Below, piece after piece: positions 12,126 to 24,500 of a stretch of DNA of 64,000 bases. The number at the start of each line of letters is the position of its first letter. Within the stretch, counting starts at the first letter, position 1. A program made the translations under genes and the position numbers. The DNA is taken from assembly GCA_025403435.1 (NCBI GenBank), contig CM046338.1:25216281-25280280 (forward strand). Direction: 5' to 3'. Below the pieces are notes generated by a model. That model saw nothing but the letters and a program-made list of their open reading frames with translations, made no database searches and was not told the DNA's origin. Origin of the DNA: Artocarpus heterophyllus (lineage: Eukaryota > Streptophyta > Magnoliopsida > Rosales > Moraceae).

Positions 12126-14413
12126 TCAAGGGCATTATAATTTACAATTTGTTTTTGACAGGCCATAGCCCGTTAATTCCCCCAGCCTTTGAATAAAAAA
12201 ATGGCACCTCGTTTTTGACGGAACCTTTGATGACCAATTCGGATATTTGTATATTTACTGCATAACTTTTTTCGACTTGCAGCAAGGAACCGTTGTTTAC
12301 ATGAGAATATTTAGAAATCAAATTGAAACTTAAACATTATAGTATATGAGAACCTTTTACTATAACATATTTTATTTTATATTACAAAATAAAAAAAGCT
12401 TGGCATTACAATAGTTAGAATTTTGATATTGGAACTTAGTTTAACATTTACATTTGTCAAAAATGGACTTTATGAAACTTTCCTTGATACCTTTAAAAGC
12501 ATATGTGCTTATATATACTAGAAAGTGGAATACTTTTATTCTTGGGAGAAGAATTCAAATTAATATTTTGAACATTTTTGACACAAAATAAACATATGAG
12601 AAATTTATATTATAATTATTGAGAGTTTTGTACTTTGATGATTCGAAGTACGAAGTTCAAACTGGTATTGTCAAATAGAGGGTACATCAAACTATTATTG
12701 ACTTGTTAAGCAATGTTTTCCTCTTCCTTTAATATCCTTGTTTTCTTATATAACAACATGGCTTAAATAATGTGGATAATTAGATGATTGCACAATTGAT
12801 TCGGCTCATTTACGTTAGCCATATAGCTCGTTGATATTGAGCAGTGGCTTTTTTTTAGATTTACAATTTCTAATATAAATAGCTGAAGAAAATTGATATT
12901 CTTTAACATCTTAAAGGATACATGATATGCTACTAATGTTTTGTAAAATCTAACGTTTCTGACCATTTCCATTTTTTTTTTCTTTTTAACGTTTAAGCAT
13001 AACGCTTTTAATAAAAGAGAGAGAGAGAATATTGCATTTGATATGTTAATGAATCAAACAATGTACAACTCAGATCTAATACATGAGGAAGATTTATGTG
13101 GTGTTTGGCAATATAAATTAAAACCAAAACTTTTGGTTGCTATAGTTTAAAACTCTCACATGATACCATGTCAAAAAAAGTGTGCTAAAGCTCTCATATA
13201 CGATAGTATTTTTAACCAAGATTAGTTCAAAGCATTAGTTTTAATCAATGCTCGCGGACACCCTGCTCATTTATGCATCGAGTTTGAAGCATGTTTGGCC
13301 TTATTTCCCAACTTTTCCTCTTTTGAGTTTGAAAATTGTCTGGTGTTTGGATAATTTGATTGAGGAATATTTACACTCACAACTTCTAAATTTAACTAAT
13401 GTTACAGTGACACTCTTTTAACAAAACTTTAATCACACTATCGCTTTTTAGTTGTTAATTTTTTTTTAATCATAGCTAATGATTCCTCTAAACTAATAAA
13501 AACATAATTTGGACAATAAAATATGCATAAAACATTGATTTTGCCCCTTCAAAAAAAATTAAGATTTCCCAAAACAAAGCATTGAAGAATGCATCTATTG
13601 ACACCCCTATTTTACTTTGTACAAATCCTTTCTTAAGCCATCTCCATTCTACTTGTTATGCCCCTTTTAAAATACCAAAAAAGTACCCATACATCTAAAT
13701 AGTGTTGTTTTTTTTTTTTCTTCCTCAAACCAACCAAACTCACAACTTTTTTCAATTACTTTTTTATGTAAGAAAAACACTAAGTAATGGGATTTTAACC
13801 CGATAGGCTTAAAAAGGATTTTTCTTTGTTATAAGAGTGTCATTGTCTCTTTTGTCATTAACAAATTTTCCACACAGAGAAAGAAGGTGCTGCTGATAAA
13901 GACTATAGCTGAGGAGACTAACTGCGAGAATCTTGCCCTTTTTCTTTTTTTTTTTTTCTCTTTCTTTCTTTGAAGCATAATTTAAATAAGGTTGCTTTTG
14001 TTTGTGGTTCAAATTATCTGCTATAAGTAGCCTAAATGTTATGAATTGATTTTAAAACGTTTGTTATTATTAGCTTCTCAATATTTAATTTGGTGAGGAA
14101 GCAAAAATGGTAAAGTATGGCTTAAGATGAAAAAAAAAAAGAAGGGAAAAATGACCAGTTTGCCCCTCTTTTTAAGTAATTAACCACTCTTTTTACGAAT
14201 TAGGGAAATAGCCCGTTTGCTAATTCTTAAGCAACTAATTGGGTCAAGAAGACAAGAACATCCTATATAATATCGATAGATACAATGGGAGAAGAAACAG
14301 ATTTAAAAATAAAAAATTGAAAGAGTGACAGATATATAGCAGAGGAATAAAATAAAAGGGCCCAACATCAAGAAAGGTGAAAACTCTATTTGTATGAAAT
14401 TATACAACAAATC

Positions 14414-15040
14414 TTAGACAAAAATTTCTCCGATATTTCCTAAATTTCTACCAAAATATCTATAATTCGAAAGTCCCGAAATATCTATTATGTATAAACA
14501 ATTTTTTCTGATATTTATCAAAATTTTTAAAAATTTTGAGAGGTATTTTAATTTAATCCTAGAGGATGTTTTGAGACTTTAGAAATTATAAAATTTATAA
14601 AATTTTAAAAATATTGAGAAATTTTTGTCCAAACACTAAAATTTAAGCAAAATTTTGGTTAGTACTATAATAATCTTAGTTTATATCAAAATTTCAATAT
14701 AAAACAAATATTCACATTTTTTGTAATTTTTTTAATATTTCAACCGATATTAATATTTTCTTCGAAATTTTTGTAAATTTAGAGTACAGATATTTTTACC
14801 GATATCGATACTTTTGGTATTAAAAAATATAATATATATGATTTTTTTTATGTGACACTTATTTATTTATATATCTTTTTAATGGTCATGCTATTAGAAA
14901 ATACTAAAATCATATTCAAATATAAGTTTTAGTGATTTTCGTAAATTTTTTTAATATTTTTACTAATATTAATATTTTCACCAATATTTTTGTAGAATTT
15001 GACTATCATATTTCCATGGATATAGATGCTTTCTTTCATG
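14414..15040. mobile_element. 627-bp non-autonomous insertion with exact 9-bp target duplication, copy A only
   Basis: The segment is flanked by CAACAAATC at 14405-14413 and 15041-15049. Copy B has this 9-mer once (57324-57332) with nothing between, so insertion boundaries are defined to the base. The element is very AT-rich, noncoding and full of CGATATTT-type motifs. Internally, about 14690-14815 and 14935-15030 are diverged copies of one another. Clear terminal inverted repeats are not visible. A 9-bp duplication is typical of Mutator-like transposons, so a MULE derivative is the best guess. Confidence 0.75.
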
Positions 15041-15339
15041 CAACAAATCGACCATTTGCTTAAACTAAAAAATATTGGTCATAAATTTTTAGGTGGGCAG
15101 TGTTTTGGCCACTAAGTGCAAATTCCCAATAAAATATATACTGAAAAGCGGCGGATCGATTCTCAATATAGTTACCTCACAGATGAAGGCATGTAAACTA
15201 GTCCTATCGTTCTTAGAACTCAATTTGACTACACTAAAACATATATCTTCTTACGAACGGTTCCATAAATCATGTCCAGGATTTCCAACATTTCTAGCCT
15301 GATCCAAATTACAAAAAGAATTATAATACTAATAGTCAC

Positions 15340-15795
15340 TAAATTTTAGAGTCTTTTTTACGTTTTTTTTAATTTTAATAATCATCATTTTATCCTTTGA
15401 ATTTTCAAAGCTACTTACTTTGCTCATTGAACTTTGAAATCACTATTTTACTTTTAAGCTTTTGAAGCTTCTCATTTTGCTCCTGTAATTTTTAATTTTT
15501 TGTTCAAATAAACAGAATTAAGCCTACATAATTGACATATAGTCACCTGTAGGGGCAAAAATAAGATTTTATTACTCTCATAAGTGAATCATATAAGCTT
15601 AATTTTATCTATTTAAACAAAAAAATCAAAAGTTCATGAGCAAGATAAGAAGCTTTGAAACTTTAAAGGTAAAGTGATAATTTTTAAAATTTAATGGATA
15701 AAATAAAAAGTTTTAAAAATTTAAAAATAAAATGATAAGTTTTAAAGTTTAAAACAAAATGAAACAGACCTCAAAGTTTTAAAGACCATTTATAT
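15340..15795. mobile_element. Foldback (long inverted repeat) element, about 450 bp
   Basis: The left arm (about 15385-15545) and the right arm (about 15598-15790) are diverged reverse complements. For example CTTTTGAAGCTTCTCATTTTGC on the left pairs with the GAGCAAGATAAGAAGCTTTG region on the right. It has no coding capacity. The ends are too drifted for a secure target duplication. Confidence 0.55.
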
Positions 15796-15959
15796 TAATA
15801 ATCATTACAAAAACAAACGGCATCCCCTACAGAGGATGAGATTTGGGGGAAGAATTAATTAATTTGTAATAATATTTAATTTAAAAGCACAAGACTCCAA
15901 CAAATTTTGTTGGCAATTTACCCTCATCGACTGTCATTATTTTTATATATCATTATTAC

Positions 15960-16845
15960 TTTATATAAAGTTGACAATAGACCCTGAAACAAAGAGTGAA
16001 ACATTTTCCTCCCTTATGTCTTCTTTTTTGTAAGTTTCGGGCAATGTTTCGTACCTCCACCCTCCTTTTTTATTTTTTATATTTTATTTTATTTTTATCT
16101 TTTTTCATTTTCTTCTCATTTTTCTTTTTCATACCACTCATGTTTTTAATTTCTCATTCTTTATCCTTTATTTTGTTTTTATTTACATTGTTTTTTTTTT
16201 CTCTCCTCCTTTTTTTACTTGCATTATGAGTGTTTCATTTCCATTTTTTTCACCTTTGTACTTTTTGTTCCTTTCTCTTTAATATCTTATAAGTTTTTAG
16301 ATTCACTTTATTAAATTATTTTTCTTGATGTGCATGATCAAAATACTTTTTTTAATTTATTCTTAATGCATATATATTTTTTTACATTTTCTACCATATT
16401 ATTTTATCGTGCGTAATCTTTAGTTTCCTACATTTCATTTTACAACTACCTGAATCTTTTGTTAGTTAATTTTTATTTCAACTATGACTCTCATAAATGT
16501 ATTTCCTTAATTGTTCTCCTTAAATAATTTCTTACATATCTGAGTAAACATTTTTGTCATACAATTCTCGTAAATATTTTTTTATGCGGATCACATAAAC
16601 TATTTACCATCAAATTTTTCTAGCAAAAACTTTGTCCCTTAAAAATGTGCCCAATTAAACTTTTTCTCTTTCACTAAACTAAAAACTATTGGGAAAATAA
16701 TAAACCAGTATAACTAAATTTAATGTGACAATAGGCTAGAAGCCAATTGCCTCCACTACGGAAACGAAACGTTCCCCTCGTGTTTTTTCATAAATTTTGG
16801 GGGACGTTTCATTCGCCCACCCTCCGTTTTTTCTATTTTTTCTTC
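15960..16845. repeat. Two diverged direct copies of a ~115-bp unit, 750 bp apart
   Basis: The segments at about 15975-16090 and 16725-16845 share the order GACAATAG..CC, a GAAAC motif, a TTTTTTGTAA/CATAAATTT stretch, a CGTTTC-like motif, CCACCCTCC, and then a long T-rich tail. The space between them is T-rich and noncoding. The pair may mark the ends of an old element, but no target duplication is secure. The open frames here are translations of T runs. Confidence 0.45.
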
Positions 16846-16849
16846 TCTC

Positions 16850-17856
16850 TCTTTTTTTTTTTTTTTTTTTTTTTTTCAACCCCCCTTTTAACTTTCCTCG
16901 TTATTTTTTCATCCTGTATAGGTCTTGAGAAATGTCCACGCATATATTGCACCGCTATTATTTAATTTACAGAACATGATTATATTAAATAGTCATATGC
17001 ATCGCAGTCCAGTGGCTTCTAGTTCATATTTCATGACAGAATTCATCCTCATCGTTCACACTTAGAATTTGGAATGTAAGTTCCTTGTACACTTTTTACC
17101 ATTCCACTCTCTTTATTTAAAATAATTACATCATTAATAGAATCAAAATTTTATGGATAAAGTATCCATGTAAGTAGTCTGCTTCACAATTTGTGGAATG
17201 GGATGTCTCTACATTACGTTAAGACTTCAACTATCGTATCTTTCGTTTGTACAAAAGATACTGCAAAAAACATTATACAACCCGACCTATTTTTGTTACT
17301 TAGACGCCCAAACAAAATTAAAATATATTCAGTAAATTACATAAATCGGGATATAAGTACCCAGTCAACACATGTTCTAACTCACAGCAAGCGGTCATCT
17401 CTACAAACATCAGATACATTATATATTAATATTGACAACAAAAGGACAAAAAACTGGTAACACATAATCAATTAAGCATCAAATTCTTCCAACTCAGGTG
17501 CAAACTGTCAGGAGGTAAGGATTATATATATATATATATATTGTCCCTATTTCAAAAGACTTAAATACTCTGGTTGGAGGACATAAAACCATCTCAATAT
17601 ATAGGTATTTGTTGAACAACCTAACAAGGAATACATCTCCGTGTATCAATCTATATACCAATAAGATCCGATCAATAACATTCCAGGACTGGTAAAGAAA
17701 AAATTACTAACAGCAATCCAAACATGAGTTACGATATTAAACTCCATCAAAATAGTCCAAGCCTTTTACATTTGTTTTGATAAACGAAATATCACAATAA
17801 AGCAAAACGAGTTTAGAATGGTTTCAAAAAGAAAATATTACGTTAAAACAAAACAA
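16850..17856. other. No gene seen; AT-rich 3' side of the TNL
   Basis: Noncoding AT-rich sequence with an (AT)n microsatellite at about 17523-17542. The 89-codon plus-strand frame at 17191-17460 has no recognisable motif, and I do not call it. Confidence 0.5.
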
Positions 17857-18325
17857 GGGTTAATTATATAATTATACCTTCTAATTTTAATTATTTCTCA
17901 ATCTATCTCTCTATTTTTAGATTTCATAAAGGTACCATTTGAATTTAAAAAGCTTGTTTCAATTTTGCCCCTATAACCAGAAAACAAAATAGGCAAAGCG
18001 ACATAATTATCTTTAAATAGGTGTGAAAAATATTTTATAGATTTAAAATTATAAAAAAATTCTAAAACAAGAAATCAAATTTCCAAGAAAGATCTTAATT
18101 TTTAGGCTATTTGAACATTAAAACATTTTTTAAAAAAATTTCTTAAGAAGAAAAATATATTTTAGAAAAAAATTTTGCCTAATTAAGGGTGTTTTTGTCT
18201 TATCCAAAAGTTTTTTCAAATTGAAACAATTTTTTTAAATTCAAAGGATATCTTTTTAGTTTCAAAAAACAGAAGGATAAATTGATAAATAATTAAAATA
18301 AAAGGTACAATTATGTAATTAACCC
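17857..18325. mobile_element. 469-bp inverted-repeat element 3' of the TNL
   Basis: The termini are inverted repeats: GGGTTAATTATATAATTATA at the left, and GTACAATTATGTAATTAACC(C) at the right as its imperfect reverse complement. AACAA flanks both ends (17852-17856 and 18326-18330), a possible 5-bp target duplication, though the motif is simple. The inside is AT-rich and noncoding. A diverged relative lies at 4648-5160. The element begins about 50 bp past the predicted TNL stop, so it may overlap the transcript's 3' end. Confidence 0.65.
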
Positions 18326-18377
18326 AACAAAATAATCAGTTTAGGATCTTCCTCTGATGATCAGCAAATTCTCAACT

Positions 18378-18413
18378 TCAATCCCCTTTTCCTGCTATCG
18401 TCATCTTCAAAGT
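18378..18413 (-). CDS. Possible terminal micro-exon of the TNL
   Basis: A strong acceptor (TTTTACCTCTCAG) lies at 18414-18426. From it the phase-0 frame left by exon 7 reads 11 codons and a TGA. The intron would be 410 bp. The alternative is that exon 7 continues 23 codons to a stop at 18752. Splice-site quality favours the micro-exon, but no protein similarity can decide it. Confidence 0.45.
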   Translation of the reverse strand, partial: TLKMTIAGKGD

Positions 18414-21400
18414 CTGAGAGGTAAAAGAGAGAGTAGCTTAAGCTCAATAGTACAACAAATATCACCAATAACATCCTTTATAAATATTTAAGAAGAAAAA
18501 CATTGCTTTGTAGAAGGAGAAGAGGGGGCAAGTTCTTAGATCTAACACATCATATAAGATGATTGATAAAACCCTCTGTAAGTCCGAATTATAACTAAAA
18601 GATAGCTAGAATTAATATGCACCTAACACGGTGACAAAAAGCAAAAATATTTGTAAACAAAGTATATCCATAGATGCCAAGCACATAAATATTCCAATTT
18701 GAAAGAAAATTGTCTTTCTAAATTCACCCCTATATACACGTATTAAATAAACTAGAGATAAGTTATTGGTCTATACCAACATAAATAGATATGACTATTG
18801 ATGAGAGTGATAGAGAGACAGACCTTGACTAATCGATGGTCCCTACATGAGTTCAGTATCTGATCATATTCCTCGTCTTCACATGCTAGCATTCTATCAA
18901 TCAGATCCCTGTCTTCAACAAATGAAGTGCAGCACTGGATTATTGTTTGCTTCAGTTCTTTTGCATCTTTCTCATACAATAAGCGCATGCCGCACTTCTC
19001 CACAATCAAGCCGGGGCAATAACTGTAAATCATAGCCTCTACACTATGTTTTCCACTCAGCTCTGCAAGCAGCACACGAGGAATGTAAGTCATCCAAATG
19101 AACCCGCGCAAATGAAACCACTTAATTTTATCTTTCGCGACAGAACACATTGCGGCAGGGTTTATGCAGCATCCTTCGCTTGATAAGTGACAAAGAAGCC
19201 TGATAGATCCTTTCGAAAAAGCGTCAGGATGCTCCTTGACCGAAAAAGATGCACATACAAAAAGCCCTCTCCAACTCTTGTCATCACTCAGATTTGAAGG
19301 AAGTGCAATTCCCATCTTCGAGTTATCAAGTTGATATTCAAACCACTCTGGAATCCCCTTCTGAGGGAAACATAAGTTGTATGCTGAGCATGAAGAAAAA
19401 TGCTTTAGAACGAAGAGTATGTCTCCTTTTAGGCTAAGTGTGACCAGAACGCGATGGTTGAAGAATTCTCGGAGTAGAGCTTTAAGAGTTTTCATCTGGT
19501 TTTGTGACTCGTTTGTGCGGAGTAGACTCTCAGCCATTATATGCAAATGGTTGAAAGTAGCGGACAAATTTTCAGAAGTATCTTCTTGGATTTTGTCCCA
19601 ATTCTCGAAAAAGGAGCGTTTGGAGTGTAATACAACAGAGGCACTCCTATCGAAAGCTTGCCTCTCTGCATATTCCTTTCTGTACTTGTCTAATGAAGTT
19701 GAAACTTCTTTTGCAAGTTGTTCAGTACTTGTCTGAAGCTTATGGGAGGACAATATTATATTCCTTTCCCTACAGTAGTTCACATGAATAAAATCTTGCA
19801 TTAGGATGTAGAATTAATTAATTGATATTTGGTATACATAAAGAAATAACAATAGAAATTATACATACAAAATGCAGGTGCAGTCATGGAAATCAAACCT
19901 CGGAGTATAAGTGGTGATGGGACTAGGTTGAGACATTTCTCCTTCGAATGCAATGTTACTCTCATCATCATCACTTTGATAATTCTTAAGGAGAGCTGTT
20001 GCTGCTTCACGAAGACCGTGAAGGAAAAATGGTGAAAAAAATGTGCTCTCTATTATGCTTTTGCTTAACAACTTTGAATATTGCTCGTACAACAACCTGG
20101 TTCCGCACATCACGACTTCCACATCTGAGGTAGCGGGCTTAAAGAAAGCGCTTATACCTTCATAGTTATTCAATTCTTCTGGGAAATCATTGCGGGGGAC
20201 ATGAATTGCAACGAAATGTCTAATAGGCACGTTGAAATGACAAGTGAAAAAAGATAACATACTTTTCCCATGGGCGTACAGATCAACTTCCAGATCAGCT
20301 AATATTAAAGCTGAATCTTCTGATTGGCGTGGTTTACATTCAACATATAATTCAAGACCTAGCCAGCTTTTATCCTTGAATATGTTAGGAGGAATGCGGC
20401 AGATTGCAACATTCCCCACGCTATGGTGGAAAAACCATGGTGAAAGTATTGGAATAGGGAATATGAGATGAAAAATGTTGCAACGTGCGAAACTTCCCTA
20501 TTAATATTGCAAAAATCAGTGAGTTGGTGTTAGAAGAAAATCGAAATGAGAAAGAGAGACAGAGAGAGGGATATGGACTAAGACAAAGACGACTGACCTG
20601 AAAGAGTGCCAAAAGCATTGAGTGTGTTTCATTTATGAAATTTTTATGCTCAATTGAAGGCATATCGTCCCAGACAGCGTGGTTGTGTTCTGCTTCATTA
20701 TGGGGCACTCCCAAACTACTTTCTTCTTTCCTTTGTCTAGGCTTGACTGTTGTTATGTTGCCAGAGGACTTTAATTCATTGGCACGATCAAATAATTCCT
20801 TGCAATGTCGACTAAAACTCAATTGTAAATCCAAGTGTTCATTACAACTTTGAGCTAATTTTTCACTGAACTTTTTCACATCTCTCTCAAATACTGGATG
20901 GATTCCAAACATTCGTAACTCCATATCCAATCTATTGGTTGAAAATGAAGCTACAATAACTCTGCTTGATTCGCTTAACTGCACTCCAAACCATTCTAAT
21001 GGCACATACTGACACACCCCAAATGAACCAAATCTGAAGAATTTAAAGCTTCCAAAGCCTAGGGTCTTCTCAAGTGGACGCTTATCGATGTAAAAGTTAC
21101 AAAAGATGTTTCCCAGTTCCCTTGTTTCAGTACCGATGTAAAAGAGACAAGAGTTGTTTTCCAATTTCGTTGCTTCATCAAACTCATCACGCTTGTGTTC
21201 CTTGAGAATAAAAACAACGAAAAGGGCAAAACCCTTGGTTCTGTGGCCTGGATCGTTGTGATTTTCTAAAGATAGTTCAATTTTTACGGGAGACTTTGTA
21301 TTCAAGTTCGTGCACCAAAGAGGAATGGTAGTACATCGAAAACGAACTTCAAATCTTTCCCCAGCATTTATTGTTCCCTGTAAACACAAGTGAAGAGGTA

Positions 21401-21466
21401 TTTGATGTGTGTAAAACGTATGGAAGAGAGCCGTATACATTCATACATACATGCATGCATGCATGC

Positions 21467-21506
<40 letters not shown>

Positions 21507-24500
21507 TGAGAGAGGGATCAAACCTCAATGAATTTAGGCAAGAGTAAATCAACATGTTCCTCGGACACCGGAAGTGGCGCCTCAATCGTGCTCTCTTCAT
21601 CAACACTTGACGAATTTCGGCAATCTATGAGATGAAATCCCTTATCTGAGGTCCATACTGTCAGCTCAGTCTTTGAGTAACCAGTTAGCATTGGACAGTC
21701 ACTTGCATCTACGTTATCCAAATTGATAGGAAAATGTTTTGGCAACGACTGAAGCTTGCTACATTTGAACAAGTAAAGATTTTTTAGCTCAGAAAGTTGA
21801 GAGATGCTCTCAGGTATGCTGCTAAAATTGTTTTCAGCGAGATTTAGATACTGCAACGACAATAAGCAACCAATATCTTCTGGCAACTGAACAAGTCCAC
21901 ATCTACTTAAAGATAATATTTTGAGGCTCTTCAGAAGCACAATGGATAAAGGCAATTTTTTTAGAGGAGTTCCATCCGCAAAAAACTGCTCCAAGTTTTC
22001 CAATCTTCCAAGGTCTTCCGGCAATTCATCCATGGACACGCAGCCCGACATAATGAGGGCTTTCAAAGATGTCAGACCACAAAGAATGCCGTTTTGCAGA
22101 TTTACAAGTTTCTTGCAGTTGGACAGCTCGAATATTATAAGGCCAGTCAAGAGGTTGACTGAAGTTGGCAACTCTCTTATACCTGTCCCATCTAAATGGA
22201 GTACAGACAAGTTTCTCATGTCTCCTACAACCTCAGGGAACTCCTCGAGGCTTGAACATCGACAGAGAAAGAAAGTTGCGAGAGATTTTAAGCTTATCCT
22301 TTGGGGTAGCCTTTTAAGGTTTTCACAACCCTTCAAATTCAATAAAACAAGACGTTGGAGATCTCCAGTTGATGGATGAAGCTCTAACAGGCCTTTACAA
22401 TCTTCAAGGACCAATCTCTCTAGATTTGGGGTGAAACTGAAATCGGGTGTCTCGGTCAAGTATTGGCAATTGCTGAGATTGATTAGGACTAAGTTTTCCA
22501 AGTGCTGTCAGAGAAAACAGCAAACCCAAAAAAAAAAAAAGTTAAAGAAATCATGGAAAATAGCTCATTACCATTGTTCAGCAAGTACATGACAATCAAA
22601 AATCTTACCTTAGTTTCCTTCCATAGTTGTTCAAGGTGACTATTAGGCATGCTGAGCTCAACAAGCCTTTCCGATTGAAAACTTGAGGATAATGATATAA
22701 GGGGATATCCATGCCATTCCAATAGTCTTAGCTCTCTAGAAAGATAGTACTCATCAGGGCTTTTTGAAAATTCCACGTTACAAATCTTCAATAATCTTAG
22801 ATGCTTCATTTTCACGAATGGATCAGAGAGTATTTCTTCCTTTCTTGGCGGAGTTAGGAATATGCCTTGAACAAATCTTGTTCCCTGTGCGAGAAAATAT
22901 CTTTTAAGCAAAAGTTTTTAACGTATTGCTATATGTGTATAACCATGGACAACAGTTTAAGAAGAAGAAAACGATCAAAGTTCTTGAAAATGGTTAGGAA
23001 AGGAATTAATTAGCTCTCTGTGAGTGTTCAATTGACTACATACGCTACTTTTCTTTTATAATTTAATTCATGTTCCCTACTTATAAAAGTCATAAGAATT
23101 GCGTCCTCACTATTTTGAAGTAAATGCTGCAAGAGCATGATTGATCGACTCGTACATCCAAGCTAAATTGGCATCTACTAGCACTTACTAGATATCAAAA
23201 TCGTTATCAGACTTTGAAATTCTATTTTATGACAAAGGAAAAAGAAAAAAAGTACCGAACAGAAATGTTAAAGTGATGACGCAGATATTGTAGTGCCGAA
23301 GTGGCAGTCCCTGGAAGGCTCTTGTTTTGTCAAATTCACTCCTTTGTAACAACTAGTTTAGACTGTTATAGGAATTGATTATATACTTGTAACCGAGTAG
23401 TTTTAGTCTTCAGTTTTGGGATTTCTTGTAGAGAGTTAGTAACAGAAATAAGAGCGAGAAACTCTGAGTAAAGAACTGTCAAAGTAATCTGGGGATCTTT
23501 GGGTGGTTTTTCAAGAGTCTTGGTTCATCGTTGTATAGAGAAAATTCTATTGATGAATAAAATTTTTGGCTCAGTGGTTTTTAGTTGAGGAAACCATAGT
23601 TTATAATTCAATTAGCGTTTTATTTCTCTTCAATTGGTATTAGAGCTACGGATCATCATGAGTTCAGGCTCAGCAAGATTAGATATTGAGATATTTACCA
23701 AGGAAAAATGACTTTGGTGTGTGGAAGGTTAAGATGCGACTTTGTTGGTTCATTAAAGGGAAGAATCAACCCAGTACTCTCTCGGATGCAGAGAAGAAGA
23801 AGATTCTTGAGAAGACCCACAGTGCAATTATCCTGAGTTTGGGTGATCGAGTTCTGAGAGAAGTATCGAAGGAATCCTCGGCTGCAGCTGTTTGACAGAA
23901 ATTAGAAAATCTCTACATGACAAAATCCCTAGAAATTCGCATGTTCTTGAAGAGAAGACTTCATACATTTAAGATGCAACCAGGCAAGTCAAAATCTGAC
24001 CATTTAGATGATTTTAATAAAATCATTCTTGGCCTAGAAAATATAGGTGTCAAGGTAGAAGATGAAGGTCATGCAATGATATCACCTAGTTCACTTCCTG
24101 AATCATTCTTCAAATTTTGTTGATACCATGTTGTATGGTAGAGAAAGTTTGTCTATGGAAGAAGATTAATGTGCTTTGATGTCTAAGGAATTAAAGTAGG
24201 AAATTGAGATCAGAGAAGGGTCTGCAGTGGGGTTAATGGCTAGAGGAAGACCAGAGAAACAAGAAGTGAAGCTCAAGAAAAGGGCAAGATCGAAGTCTAA
24301 AACAAAGAAGAAATGTTTCATGTGTCATAAGGAGGGCCATTTCAAGAAAGAGTGCCCAAAACAGAAGAACAAGGGATCTGACACAGTTAAAGAATCTGAA
24401 GATGATGATGTTGCTTCATATGGGTATGAGAGCTATGAAGTTCTTATAGTTGCATAAAACAGATCTGAAGAGGAGTGGATTCTTGACTCTGGGTGTTCCT

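Larger units (their letters stand above)
10098..15165 (+). repeat. Large duplicated block, copy A (partner at 52885-57442)
   Basis: This block matches 52885-57442 in the same orientation and order over its whole length. It begins inside the gypsy protease fragment (shared AGTGATCAAAGCCATTTG) and ends near shared GGCGGATCGATTCT. After removing the two insertions specific to this copy (12007-12125 and 14414-15040) and the small duplications specific to copy B, both reduce to roughly 4.3 kb. It contains no intact gene. The left breakpoint lies inside a retroelement and the homology continues through unrelated noncoding sequence. That fits a segmental duplication better than two independent transposon insertions, although a large non-autonomous element remains possible. 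Confidence 0.85.

Noticed and set aside
15996..16965. Hydrophobic small proteins rich in Phe and Leu (15996-16229, 16747-16965)
   Set aside because: They are translations of T-rich tracts, with no homology motif and no upstream promoter.
18847..22379. Plus-strand frames opposite the TNL exons
   Set aside because: They are antisense shadows of exons whose minus-strand frame carries all conserved domains and splice sites.
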